This document shows, piece after piece, positions 7,681 to 16,215 of a DNA stretch of 49,550 bases (position 1 is the stretch's first letter; each line of letters starts with the position of its first letter). This DNA comes from DASXYG01 sp036502625 (GTDB taxonomy: Bacteria > Actinomycetota > Actinomycetes > Streptosporangiales > Streptosporangiaceae). The stretch spans positions 1-49,550 of the forward strand of contig DASXYG010000083.1 of assembly GCA_036502625.1 (NCBI GenBank), given 5' to 3'. The position numbers and the translations under genes were made by a program. The notes below the pieces were generated by a model. The model ran no database searches. It was not told where the DNA came from and saw only the letters and a list, made by a program, of their open reading frames with translations.

Positions 7681-8505
7681 ATGCCGAAACAGGGAAAGCG
7701 CGCGCGGCTCGACGCGGAGCTGGTCCGCCGGGGGCTCGCGCCGTCACGGGAACGCGCCGCCGGGCTCATCGCCGACGGGCGCGTCCGCGTGGCCGGGAGC
7801 CCGGCGACGAAGGCCGCCACGCAGGTCGAGTCCGGCGCCGCGATCGTCGTACGCGACGACGACACCGGCCCCGACTACGTGTCGCGCGGCGGGCACAAGC
7901 TCGCGGGCGCGCTGGCCGCGTTCGCCGACCTCCGAGTGGAGGGCCGTACGTGCCTGGACGCCGGGGCGTCCACGGGCGGGTTCACCGACGTGCTGCTGCG
8001 CGCCGGCGCCGCCCGCGTCGTGGCCGTCGACGTCGGCTACGGGCAGCTCGCGTGGAGGCTGCGCGAGGACCCCCGGGTGGCGGTGCTCGAACGGGTGAAC
8101 ATCCGCGAGCTGACCCCGGCCGCCGCCGGCACGCCGCCGCCGGACCTGACCGTGGGCGACCTGTCGTTCATCTCGCTGACGCTGGTGCTGCCCGCGCTGG
8201 TGCGGTGCACGGCGCCGGGCGCCGACCATGTCCTCATGGTGAAACCGCAGTTCGAGGTGGGCCGCGGCCGGGTGGGCGCGGGCGGTGTCGTCCGCGACGC
8301 CGGCCTGCGCGCCGAGGCCGTGCACAAGGTGGCCGGCGCCGCCGCCGAGCTGGGGCTCGGCGCGCGCGGCGTGGTCGCGAGCCCGCTGCCGGGACCGTCC
8401 GGCAACGTCGAGTACTTCCTCTGGCTGACCGCCGGCGCCCCGCCGCTGTCGGACGAATCAGTGCAGACCGCCATCGCCGAGGGACCACAGGGGCCGACCG
8501 GATGA
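7681..8505 (+). CDS. tlyA: rRNA 2'-O-methyltransferase / hemolysin-like TlyA
   Basis: 274 residues. An N-terminal S4 RNA-binding domain (about residues 6-63, RLDAELVRRGLAPSRERAA) is followed by the RGGHKL linker and an FtsJ-type methyltransferase with SAM loop DAGASTGGFTDVLL, DLSFISL, catalytic-region VKPQFEVG and the C-terminal PGPSGNVEYFLWL. In Mycobacterium TlyA methylates 16S C1409 and 23S C1920 and its loss gives capreomycin resistance. It starts right after the stop of the small gene and overlaps the NAD kinase gene by four bases (ATGA). Confidence 0.95.
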   Translation: MPKQGKRARLDAELVRRGLAPSRERAAGLIADGRVRVAGSPATKAATQVESGAAIVVRDDDTGPDYVSRGGHKLAGALAAFADLRVEGRTCLDAGASTGGFTDVLLRAGAARVVAVDVGYGQLAWRLREDPRVAVLERVNIRELTPAAAGTPPPDLTVGDLSFISLTLVLPALVRCTAPGADHVLMVKPQFEVGRGRVGAGGVVRDAGLRAEAVHKVAGAAAELGLGARGVVASPLPGPSGNVEYFLWLTAGAPPLSDESVQTAIAEGPQGPTG

Positions 8506-9518
8506 CCGACCCGACAGCAGCGACCACGCCCGGCGGCACGCCCGTTCCGTACGCCCCGGGCGGGCGGAGCGTCCTCCTCGTGGTGCACACGGGGCGCGGC
8601 GCCGCGGTGCGCAGCGCCCAGCTCGTCATCGAGCGGCTGAACACCGCGGGCATGACCGTGCGCGTGCTCGACAGCGAGGCCAAGGACCTCGACTGCGCGG
8701 AGGTCCGCGTCATGCCGCCCACGCCGGATGCCGCGCGCGGCGCCGAGGCGGTGATCGTCCTCGGCGGCGACGGCACGCTGCTGCGCGCCGCCGAGCTGGC
8801 CCGCCCGGTGGGCACGCCGCTGCTCGGCGTGAACCTCGGCCATGTGGGGTTCCTCGCGGAGGCCGAGCGCGAGGACCTCACGGCGACGGTCGACAAGGTC
8901 GTCACCCGCGGCTACTCCGTCGAGGAGCGCATGACGCTCGAGGTGACCGTACGGCAGAACGGCAACGTGGTCGGCGCGACGTGGGCGCTGAACGAGGCGT
9001 CGGTGGAGAAGGCGTCGCGGCGGCGCATGCTGGAGGTCGTCGCGGAGATCGACGGGCGGCCGCTGTCCCGATGGGGCTGCGATGGTGTGGTGTGCGCCAC
9101 ACCGACCGGTTCGACCGCGTACGCGTTCTCGGCGGGCGGGCCGGTCGTGTGGCCGGAGGTCGCCGCGCTGCTGGTCGTGCCGATCAGCGCGCACGCCCTG
9201 TTCAGCCGCCCGCTGGTGGTGTCGCCCGATTCCGCGGTCGCGGTCGAGATCGTCGGCCCGAAGCCGGACGACGAGGTGGACGACCCGGACGACGGCGGTC
9301 CCGCGCCGATCGGCGTCGTGTGGTGCGATGGTCGGCGTAGCGTCGATCTGCCGAACGGCGCGCGCGTTGAGGTGCGCCGGGGCGAGCACCCGGTGCGGCT
9401 GGCGCGGCTGCACCACGCGCCGTTCACCGACCGGCTGGTGGCGAAGTTCGGGCTGCCGGTGACCGGGTGGCGCGGCCGGCGCTCGTACGACGACGGGCAC
9501 GGGATGGAGGTCTCCTAA
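8502..9518 (+). CDS. nadK: NAD kinase
   Basis: 338 residues. Typical NAD kinase motifs are present: the GGDGTLLRAAEL loop with catalytic Asp, GVNLGHVGFLAE, the NEASVEK segment that binds NAD, and the glycine-rich TPTGSTAYAFSAGGPVVWPE. It phosphorylates NAD to NADP, which suits its position near a pentose-phosphate cluster only loosely. An acidic insert (DDEVDDPDDGG, about residues 251-261) sits in the C-terminal domain. Start ATG overlaps tlyA by ATGA; RecN follows after three bases. Confidence 0.95.
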   Translation: MTDPTAATTPGGTPVPYAPGGRSVLLVVHTGRGAAVRSAQLVIERLNTAGMTVRVLDSEAKDLDCAEVRVMPPTPDAARGAEAVIVLGGDGTLLRAAELARPVGTPLLGVNLGHVGFLAEAEREDLTATVDKVVTRGYSVEERMTLEVTVRQNGNVVGATWALNEASVEKASRRRMLEVVAEIDGRPLSRWGCDGVVCATPTGSTAYAFSAGGPVVWPEVAALLVVPISAHALFSRPLVVSPDSAVAVEIVGPKPDDEVDDPDDGGPAPIGVVWCDGRRSVDLPNGARVEVRRGEHPVRLARLHHAPFTDRLVAKFGLPVTGWRGRRSYDDGHGMEVS

Positions 9519-9521
9519 CCG

Positions 9522-11252
9522 ATGCGGCCCATGCTGGAGGAGGTCAGGATCCAGGGCCTCGGCGTGATCGACGACGCCGTCCTGGAGCTGTCGCCGGGGT
9601 TCACCGTGGTGACCGGCGAGACCGGCGCAGGCAAGACGATGGTGGTGACCGGGCTCGGCCTGCTGTTCGGCGGCCGCGCCGACCCCGCGCGGGTGCGGCC
9701 GGGCGCGGAGCGCGCCGCCGTCGAGGGGCGGCTGATCGTCGAGGGCGCGGGGAACGTGGCCGGCCGTGTGGAGGAGGCGGGCGGCGAGATCGACGACGGT
9801 GTGCTGATCGTCAACCGGAGCGTGTCGGCGGAGGGCAGGTCGCGCGCGTACGCGGGGGGCCGTTCGGTGCCGGTGGGGCTGCTGTCGTACCTGTCGGAGG
9901 AGCTCGTCGCCGTGCACGGCCAGTCCGACCAGCAGCGGCTGCTGCAGGCGGGCCGCCAGCGCGACGCGCTGGACCGCTACGCGGGGGCGAAGCTGGCGAA
10001 GCCGCTGGGCCGCTACCAGAAGGCGTACCGCCGCCACCGCGAGGTGCGCGACGAGCTGACCGAGCTGGTCGCGCAGGCGCGGGAGCGGTCGCAGGAGGCC
10101 GACATGCTGCGGTTCGGCCTGGAGGAGATCGAGAAGGCCGAGCCGCAGCCGGACGAGGACGTCGAGCTGCGCGCCGAGGAGGAGCGGCTGGGCCACGCCG
10201 ACGCGTTGCGCAGCGCGTCGGTGACGGCGCACGAGGCGCTGATGGGCGACCCGGCGTCCGACGCCGTGGGCGCCGCCGACGTCGCCGGGCTGCTCGGTGT
10301 GGCCCGCCAGGCGCTGGAGGCCGTACGCGACCACGACGATTCGCTGGGGGCGCTGGCCGACCGGCTGGCCGAGGCCGGCTACCTCATCACCGACGCGGCG
10401 ACGGAGCTCGCGTCGTACTCCGAGTCGGTGGAGGCCGACCCGGAGCGGCTGGCCGCGGTCCAGGAGCGGCGCGCGCAGCTCGGCCAGCTCGTCCGCAAGT
10501 ACGGCGGCACGGAGGGCACCGCGCGTGAGGTGCTGGCCTGGGCGGAGCGGTCGGCGGCGCGGCTGGGGGAGCTGACCGGCGACGACGAGCGCATCGAGGC
10601 GCTGGGCGCGGAGGAGGCGGCGCTCGCCGGGGAGATGACCGAGCTGGCCGATGAGCTGACGGCGATCCGCGAGAAGGCGGCCGTACGGCTGGGCGCGCAG
10701 GTCACGGAGGAGCTGACCGCGCTCGCCATGCCGCATGCGGAGGTGACGGTGGCGGTCACGCCGTCGGAGGAGTACGGGCCGCACGGGCGCGACGAGGTGG
10801 AGCTGCGGCTGGCCGCCCACCCGGGGGCGCCGCCGCTGCCGCTGCACAAGGGCGCGTCCGGCGGTGAGCTGTCGCGGGTGATGCTGGCCGTCGAGGTGGT
10901 GTTCGCCGGCGCCGACCCGGTGCCGACGTTCGTGTTCGACGAGGTCGACGCGGGTGTGGGCGGCAAGGCGGCGGTGGAGATCGGGCGGCGGCTCGCGCGG
11001 CTCGCCCACCAGGCGCAGGTGATCGTCGTGACGCACCTGCCGCAGGTTGCCGCGTTCGCCGACCGCCACCTCATGGTGGTCAAGGACGACGGGGGTGTGG
11101 TGACGCGCAGCGGCGTGACCAGGCTCGACGACGATGGCCGCCTCCGTGAGCTGTCCCGCATGCTGGCCGGCCTCGAGGACTCCGAGCTGGGCCGCGCCCA
11201 CGCGGAGGAGCTCCTCGCGTCGGCCGCGGCGGACCGCGTCACCGGAACGTGA
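9522..11252 (+). CDS. recN: DNA repair protein RecN
   Basis: 576 residues, SMC-like ATPase of double-strand-break repair. Walker A GETGAGKT lies near residue 32; a long helical coiled-coil region covers roughly 150-400; the signature GASGGELSRVML and Walker B FVFDEVDAGVGG sit near 445-480, then VIVVTHLPQVAAFAD. ATG at 9522 is ten bases after GGAGGT (9506-9511); ATG at 9531 would be too far. No LexA box (TCGAAC-N4-GTTCGA type) was found within the preceding genes, so it probably follows the operon promoter. Confidence 0.95.
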   Translation: MRPMLEEVRIQGLGVIDDAVLELSPGFTVVTGETGAGKTMVVTGLGLLFGGRADPARVRPGAERAAVEGRLIVEGAGNVAGRVEEAGGEIDDGVLIVNRSVSAEGRSRAYAGGRSVPVGLLSYLSEELVAVHGQSDQQRLLQAGRQRDALDRYAGAKLAKPLGRYQKAYRRHREVRDELTELVAQARERSQEADMLRFGLEEIEKAEPQPDEDVELRAEEERLGHADALRSASVTAHEALMGDPASDAVGAADVAGLLGVARQALEAVRDHDDSLGALADRLAEAGYLITDAATELASYSESVEADPERLAAVQERRAQLGQLVRKYGGTEGTAREVLAWAERSAARLGELTGDDERIEALGAEEAALAGEMTELADELTAIREKAAVRLGAQVTEELTALAMPHAEVTVAVTPSEEYGPHGRDEVELRLAAHPGAPPLPLHKGASGGELSRVMLAVEVVFAGADPVPTFVFDEVDAGVGGKAAVEIGRRLARLAHQAQVIVVTHLPQVAAFADRHLMVVKDDGGVVTRSGVTRLDDDGRLRELSRMLAGLEDSELGRAHAEELLASAAADRVTGT

Positions 11253-11412
11253 GTGCGGGCGGCGCGCCGTACGTTCGCGACGCGCCGTCGTGTCGCCTGT
11301 GGAAAACGGGGCCGGGGACACCGTCGTTGCCTATAGGCTCACATTGGCCGGTCAACACGCCGTGAAGTGCGGCGATCGTGTCCGGCATCACGGGCTCTGA
11401 CAGTCTGACGGG

Positions 11413-12660
11413 GTGAGCGGGATGAAGTCGGCGTCCTCTCCTGAGGACTCGCCGCCGCGCGAGCGGCAACGGCGTGCGCTGCGCCTGCCCAGGTTGCGCC
11501 GCGCCCGTGCCGAGGACGACGGGAGCGTCGTCGGCACCGTGCGGCTCGACCGGCGGACGAAGAACCTGACCAAGCGGCTGAACCCGGGCGACATCGCGGT
11601 CATCGACCACGTCGACATCGACCGGGTGAGCGCGGAGGCCCTGCTGAACTGCCAGGCCGGCGCGGTGGTGAACGTCGCGCCGAGCGTCAGCGGCCGCTAT
11701 CCGAACCTCGGCCCGAAGATCCTCGTCGACGCGGGCATTCCGCTGGTCGACGACGTCGGGCCGGAGGTGTTCGCGAAGCTCGACGAGGGCACGCGGGCGC
11801 GGCTCGAAGGCGGCGTCCTCAAGGTGGGCGACGAGATCGTCGCGAAGGGCGTCGAGCAGACCGTCGAGTCCGTCGAGGCCGCGATGACCGAGGCCAGGGC
11901 GGGCCTGTCGGTGCAGCTCGAGGCGTTCGCGGCGAACACGATGGAGTACCTCAAGCGCGAGCGCGAGCTGCTCATCGACGGCGTCGGCGTGCCCGACATC
12001 GAGACCGACCTGGAGGGGCGCCACGCGCTGATCGTCGTACGCGGCTACCACTACCGCGAGGACCTGGCGACGCTGCGGCCCTACATCCGGGAGTACCGCC
12101 CGGTGCTGATCGGCGTCGACGGCGGCGCCGACGCCCTCATCGAGTCGGGCTACACCCCCGACATGATCGTCGGCGACATGGACTCCGTGTCCGACGAGGC
12201 GCTGGGCTGCGGCGCCGAGATCGTCGTGCACGCCTACCGCGACGGCCGGGCGCCCGGCCTGAAACGCGTCCACGAGCTGGGCCGCGAGGCCGTCGCCTTC
12301 CCCGCGACGGGCACCAGCGAGGACGTCGCGATGCTCCTCGCCGACGACAAGGGCGCCGCGATCATCGTGGCCGTCGGCACCCACAACACCCTGCTGGAGT
12401 TCCTCGACAAGGGGCGCTCCGGCATGGCGAGCACGTTCCTCACCCGGCTGCGCGTCGGCAGCAAGCTGGTCGACGCGAAAGGCGTCAGCCGTCTCTACCG
12501 CAGCCGCATCTCGGTGTCGTCGCTGCTCCTGCTCGTCTTCGCCACCCTCATCACCCTCGCCGTCGCGTTCGTCTTCTCCCCGGTGGGCGAGCTGTCGCTC
12601 ACGTACGCCGGGGCCAAGTGGGACGCCTTCATCTTCTGGCTGACCGGACTCTTCTCTTGA
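11413..12660 (+). CDS. steA: SteA, cell-division/envelope protein (Rv1697-like)
   Basis: 415 residues from GTG 11413 (412 from ATG 11422). Central segments RLNPGDIAVIDHVDIDRVSAEAL and GRYPNLGPKILVDAGIPLVDD, then a thiamin-pyrophosphokinase-like Rossmann part with VLIGVDGGADALIESGYTPDMIVGDMDSVSDEAL. One C-terminal membrane helix (about 375-395) ends in a short external tail. Corynebacterial SteA works with SteB in envelope assembly and septation. The GDMDSVSD motif is retained, but whether it binds a nucleotide or a pyrophosphate compound is not known to me. A TATAGGCT element near 11332 could be a promoter; it lies about 75 bases upstream. Confidence 0.85.
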   Translation: MSGMKSASSPEDSPPRERQRRALRLPRLRRARAEDDGSVVGTVRLDRRTKNLTKRLNPGDIAVIDHVDIDRVSAEALLNCQAGAVVNVAPSVSGRYPNLGPKILVDAGIPLVDDVGPEVFAKLDEGTRARLEGGVLKVGDEIVAKGVEQTVESVEAAMTEARAGLSVQLEAFAANTMEYLKRERELLIDGVGVPDIETDLEGRHALIVVRGYHYREDLATLRPYIREYRPVLIGVDGGADALIESGYTPDMIVGDMDSVSDEALGCGAEIVVHAYRDGRAPGLKRVHELGREAVAFPATGTSEDVAMLLADDKGAAIIVAVGTHNTLLEFLDKGRSGMASTFLTRLRVGSKLVDAKGVSRLYRSRISVSSLLLLVFATLITLAVAFVFSPVGELSLTYAGAKWDAFIFWLTGLFS

Positions 12661-13622
12661 TCGATTTCCGATACCACCTCGTCTCGATCGTCGCCGTGTT
12701 CCTGGCCCTGGCGATCGGCATCGTGCTGGGCACCTCCATGGGCCCGGCCGTCACCAAGACCGTCAAGAGCCACTCCCTGGAGGACCTCAGGTCGGACAAC
12801 GAGACGCTGCGCGCCGAGCAACGCGAGGCGCAGCGCCAGTCCGACAACGGGAACCAGGTGATCGGCGCCATGTCGCCGCAGATGGTCGCCGGGCAGCTCC
12901 GCTCCCAGCGCGTCGTGGTCGTCGAGACGCCCGGCGCGAACGAGGACGCCCGCGACCGCGTCGCCGACCTCGTGCGCAAGGCCGGCGGCATCATCACCGG
13001 CCGGATCGTCGTGCAGAACAAGTACCTCGACCCCAGCCAGGACAACGTGATCGACGGCCTCGTCGACCAGCTCCGCCCGTCGCGGCTGCAACTGCCGAAG
13101 GGCACGCCGCGCGACCGGGCCGCCGCCGAGCTGGCCGACGCGGTGGTGACGCCGAAGACGTCGCGGGCCGGGCAGGAGGAGACGACCAGCGACACGATCC
13201 TCTCCGGTTTCCGCGACGCCGGCTACATCACGACCAGCGGGAACCCGGCGGCGCGCGGCACGCTCGCGATGGTGCTGGCCCCGCAGGCCGCCTACACGGG
13301 ACCCAACTCCGACTCCAGCAACACGGCGCTGGTGTCGCTGGCCAAGGCGATGGACGCCGGGGGCCGCGGCGCCGTGGTCGGCGGCTCGACCGCGTCCGCC
13401 GGAACCGGGGGTATGCTCGCGGCCCTCGCCGAGGACTCCACGGCCGTGGCGAAGGTCTCCACGGTCAACAACATCGACTACACGTCCGGGCAGGTGGTGA
13501 CGGTGTACGCGCTCGCCGCCGAGAACAAGGGCCGCACCGGCGCGTACGGCACGGGCGCCACCCCGGTGCCGTCGCCCGTGCCGCAGATCCCCGTCCCGGA
13601 TAAGACGAAGGGGAAGAACTGA
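12657..13622 (+). CDS. steB: SteB / MctB-like envelope protein (Rv1698-like)
   Basis: 321 residues from TTG at 12657, which overlaps the steA stop as TTGA. This start gives the family N-terminus (M)IDFRYHLVSIVAVFLALAIGIVLG, a single signal-anchor helix, and is preferred over ATG 12618 lying inside steA. A short coiled coil (SLEDLRSDNETLRAEQREAQR) follows, then an exported globular domain with repeated VVVVETPG-like strands and a Pro-rich tail. Mycobacterial Rv1698 was described as copper transport protein MctB, corynebacterial SteB as the partner of SteA; the latter fits the operon better. Confidence 0.85.
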   Translation: MIDFRYHLVSIVAVFLALAIGIVLGTSMGPAVTKTVKSHSLEDLRSDNETLRAEQREAQRQSDNGNQVIGAMSPQMVAGQLRSQRVVVVETPGANEDARDRVADLVRKAGGIITGRIVVQNKYLDPSQDNVIDGLVDQLRPSRLQLPKGTPRDRAAAELADAVVTPKTSRAGQEETTSDTILSGFRDAGYITTSGNPAARGTLAMVLAPQAAYTGPNSDSSNTALVSLAKAMDAGGRGAVVGGSTASAGTGGMLAALAEDSTAVAKVSTVNNIDYTSGQVVTVYALAAENKGRTGAYGTGATPVPSPVPQIPVPDKTKGKN

Positions 13623-14494
13623 TGCGCGGACGCGGCCTGCTCTCCTTCGCCCTCGGCGCCGTCGCCGCCCGCGCCGCCTACGCCGCGCTGACCCGCCGCC
13701 CGCCCGGCGGCGCGGCGACGTGGACGCGGACGAACCACCGCGGTGAGCCGCTGACCCTGCTCGAGGGCCCGGCCGTGGCCGGCGCGGCGTCCCTGGCGTG
13801 CGCGGCCGTGCTCCCGGGGCGGCTGCGCGCCGCCGCGCTGCTCGCCGGGGCCGGCTCCGGCGCCCTCGGCGCGTACGACGACCTGGCCGGCAGCGGCGAC
13901 TCCCGCGGCTTCCGGGGCCATCTGGGGGCGCTCGCCCGCGGCGAGGTCACCAGCGGCGCCGTGAAGATCCTCGGCATCGGCGCGGCAGGCCTCGCGGCCG
14001 CCGCGCTGGCCCGCCCCCGCCCGTCCGTGGTCGACGTGGTCGTCGACGGCGGCGTGATCGCCGGGTCGGCGAACCTGCTGAACCTGTTCGACCTGCGGCC
14101 GGGCCGCGCCGTCAAGGTGGCCGCGCTCGCGGGCGCGCCGCTGGCCGTCACGCGCGGCCCCGGCGGCGCCGCCGCGTGCGCCACGCTCGGCGCCGCGGGC
14201 GCGCTGCTCGACGAGGACCTCGGCGAGCGCGCCATGCTCGGCGACGCGGGCGCCAACGCGCTCGGCGCGCTGCTCGGCGTCGCCGCCGTGACCGCCCTGC
14301 CCCGCCCCGCCCGCGTCGCCGCGCTCGCCGCGATCGCCGGGCTCACCGCGGCCAGCGAGGCCGTCAGCTTCACGAAGGTCATCGAGGCCACCCCGCCGCT
14401 GCGCAAGATCGACATGCTCGGCCGGCGGCCGGTCGCGCCCCGCCCGAGCGAGCCGTCCACCGGCGAGGCGGCCGCCGCGGCCCTCGCGCCTTGA
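13622..14494 (+). CDS. MraY/WecA-like polyprenyl-phosphate sugar-1-phosphate transferase
   Basis: 290 residues, very hydrophobic, about eight to ten membrane segments. The MraY superfamily motifs are recognisable: GAYDDLAG (the Asp-Asp pair), GAVKILG, NLLNLFDLRPGRAVK, and MLGDAGANALGALLG with the catalytic-type Asp. It ends with EATPPLRKIDMLGR, lacking the histidine-rich loop of MraY itself. It probably transfers a sugar-1-phosphate to a lipid carrier; acceptor and donor are unknown. Start ATG 13622 overlaps the steB stop by one base, and the following gene overlaps its stop by TTGA. Confidence 0.8.
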   Translation: MRGRGLLSFALGAVAARAAYAALTRRPPGGAATWTRTNHRGEPLTLLEGPAVAGAASLACAAVLPGRLRAAALLAGAGSGALGAYDDLAGSGDSRGFRGHLGALARGEVTSGAVKILGIGAAGLAAAALARPRPSVVDVVVDGGVIAGSANLLNLFDLRPGRAVKVAALAGAPLAVTRGPGGAAACATLGAAGALLDEDLGERAMLGDAGANALGALLGVAAVTALPRPARVAALAAIAGLTAASEAVSFTKVIEATPPLRKIDMLGRRPVAPRPSEPSTGEAAAAALAP

Positions 14495-16215
14495 CGGCTC
14501 CGGTGGACGCGCCGGAGAACGGCGACCCGGGCCGTACGACCCCGTCCGGTGGCCGCGTCGCCCGTGGTGTGGCGGGCGCGGCCGTGCTCATCGGCACGGT
14601 CACGATCGCGGCGCGCGCCGTCGGCTTCGGCAAGACGCTGGTCTTCGCCCGCACGGTCGAGTCCGGCTGCCTGAGCACCGCCTACTACACGGCCAACCAG
14701 ATCCCCACGATCCTGTTCGAGATCGTCGCCGGGGGAGCGCTGGCCAGCATGGTCGTGCCCGTCCTGGCCGGTCCGGCGCGGCGCGCGGCGTCCGAGGCCG
14801 GGGCCCGCGCCGACGTGTCCCGCATCGCCTCGGCGCTGCTGACCTGGACGATCGTCGGCCTCGTGCCGGTCTCGGTGATCATCGCGGTGCTCGCCCGCCC
14901 GCTCATGTCGGTGATGGTCGGCGCGCCGCCCAACTGCGACACCGCCCAGGTCGTCGCGGTCAGCACCCGCATGCTCGTCGTGTTCAGCCCGCAGGTCGTG
15001 CTGTACGGCGTGGCGGTCGTGCTGTACGGCGTGCTCCAGGCGCACCGGCGGTTCCTCGGGCCGGCGCTGGCGCCGCTGGTGTCCAGCGTCGTGGTGATCG
15101 TCGCGTACCTCATGTTCGTGCCGCTGGCCGACGGCCACCGCGACGACCTCGCGCGCCTGCCGTCGGGCGCGGAGCTTGCCCTGTCGGTCGGCACGACCCT
15201 CGGCGTCGTGGCGCTGGTCGTCACGGTGCTCGGCCCGATGGCGCGGCTGCGCACCGGGCTGCGCCCCACGCTGCGGTTCCCGCCGGGCGTCGCCGTCCGG
15301 GTGCGGCGGCTCGCGGTCGCGGGCCTGGCCACGCTGCTCGCGCAGCAGGCCGCGATGCTCGTGGTGATCCGGCTGGCCAACGGCGGCGGTGGCGGCGGCG
15401 CGCTCGCCGTCTACAACTACGCCTGGGCGCTGTACCAGGTACCGTACGCCGTGCTGGCCGTGCCGATCGCGACCAGCGCGTTCCCCGTGCTGTCCGCGCG
15501 CATGAGCGACGGCGACACCCGCGGGTTCGACGCCATGGCCGCCGGCACCACGCGCGCGGTCGTGCTCGTGTCGTGCGCCGCCGCCGGGGTGCTGGCCGCC
15601 GTGGCCGTGCCGGTGGCGCGGGTGTTCCTGCTCGGCACGCACAGCACGATCGCGCCCGCCGAGCTGGCCGACGCGATCGTGGCGTTCGCGCCCGGCCTGG
15701 TCGGCTACGGCCTGATCGCCCACGCGGGCCGCGCGCTGTACGCCTGCGGGCGCGGCCGCGCGGCGGCGTCCGCGACGGTCGCCGGGTGGCTGGTGGTGAT
15801 GGCCGCGCAGGCGGCGTTCACGCTCGGCGCGCCGCGCGGCCTCGTGGTGCCCGCGCTCGGCCTCGGCAGCACCGCCGGCATGACGGTCGCCGGGGTGCTG
15901 CTGCTCGTCGCGCTCGGCCGCGTGCGGGGCCGCGCCGTGCTGTCCGGGCTCGGCCGTACGCTCGGCGGCGGGCTGCTCGGCGGCGCCGCGGGCTACGCCG
16001 CGGGCGCGTGGACGGTCTCCGCGGTGGGGCCGGGCGGGCCCGCCGCGAGCGTCGGCGTCACGGCCCTGGCCGCGGTCGTCGCCGGCGTGGTGTTCGCGGC
16101 CGTCGTCGCGGCCGTGGCCCGCCGCGACCTCATGGCCGCGCTGTCCCGCACGCCCTTGCGGCGGCTGCCGGGCGTCCGCGGCGAACGCACGGGGGAGCGC
16201 ACCGATGGGCAATGA
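14491..16215 (+). CDS. MurJ/MviN-like lipid-linked oligosaccharide flippase
   Basis: 574 residues from TTG 14491 (570 from GTG 14503). About 14 hydrophobic segments; the N-terminal part with GFGKTLVFARTVESGCLSTAYYTANQIPTILFEIVAGGALASMVVPVLAG is characteristic of MviN/MurJ in the MOP exporter superfamily. The family flips lipid II or other lipid-linked sugars across the membrane. The usual chromosomal actinobacterial murJ lies near the origin with a pseudokinase domain; this copy lacks that C-terminal domain and may serve another substrate, possibly the product of the preceding transferase. It overlaps the next gene by 11 bases. Confidence 0.85.
   Translation: MTAPVDAPENGDPGRTTPSGGRVARGVAGAAVLIGTVTIAARAVGFGKTLVFARTVESGCLSTAYYTANQIPTILFEIVAGGALASMVVPVLAGPARRAASEAGARADVSRIASALLTWTIVGLVPVSVIIAVLARPLMSVMVGAPPNCDTAQVVAVSTRMLVVFSPQVVLYGVAVVLYGVLQAHRRFLGPALAPLVSSVVVIVAYLMFVPLADGHRDDLARLPSGAELALSVGTTLGVVALVVTVLGPMARLRTGLRPTLRFPPGVAVRVRRLAVAGLATLLAQQAAMLVVIRLANGGGGGGALAVYNYAWALYQVPYAVLAVPIATSAFPVLSARMSDGDTRGFDAMAAGTTRAVVLVSCAAAGVLAAVAVPVARVFLLGTHSTIAPAELADAIVAFAPGLVGYGLIAHAGRALYACGRGRAAASATVAGWLVVMAAQAAFTLGAPRGLVVPALGLGSTAGMTVAGVLLLVALGRVRGRAVLSGLGRTLGGGLLGGAAGYAAGAWTVSAVGPGGPAASVGVTALAAVVAGVVFAAVVAAVARRDLMAALSRTPLRRLPGVRGERTGERTDGQ

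Noticed and set aside
9400..9522. LexA/SOS box upstream of recN
   Set aside because: No TCGAAC-N4-GTTCGA-like sequence was found; recN sits within a packed operon.
8037..11321. 1094-codon minus-strand frame opposite nadK-recN
   Set aside because: Antisense shadow of GC-rich third codon positions; composition dominated by Arg/His/Ala/Gly, while the plus strand has clear family motifs.
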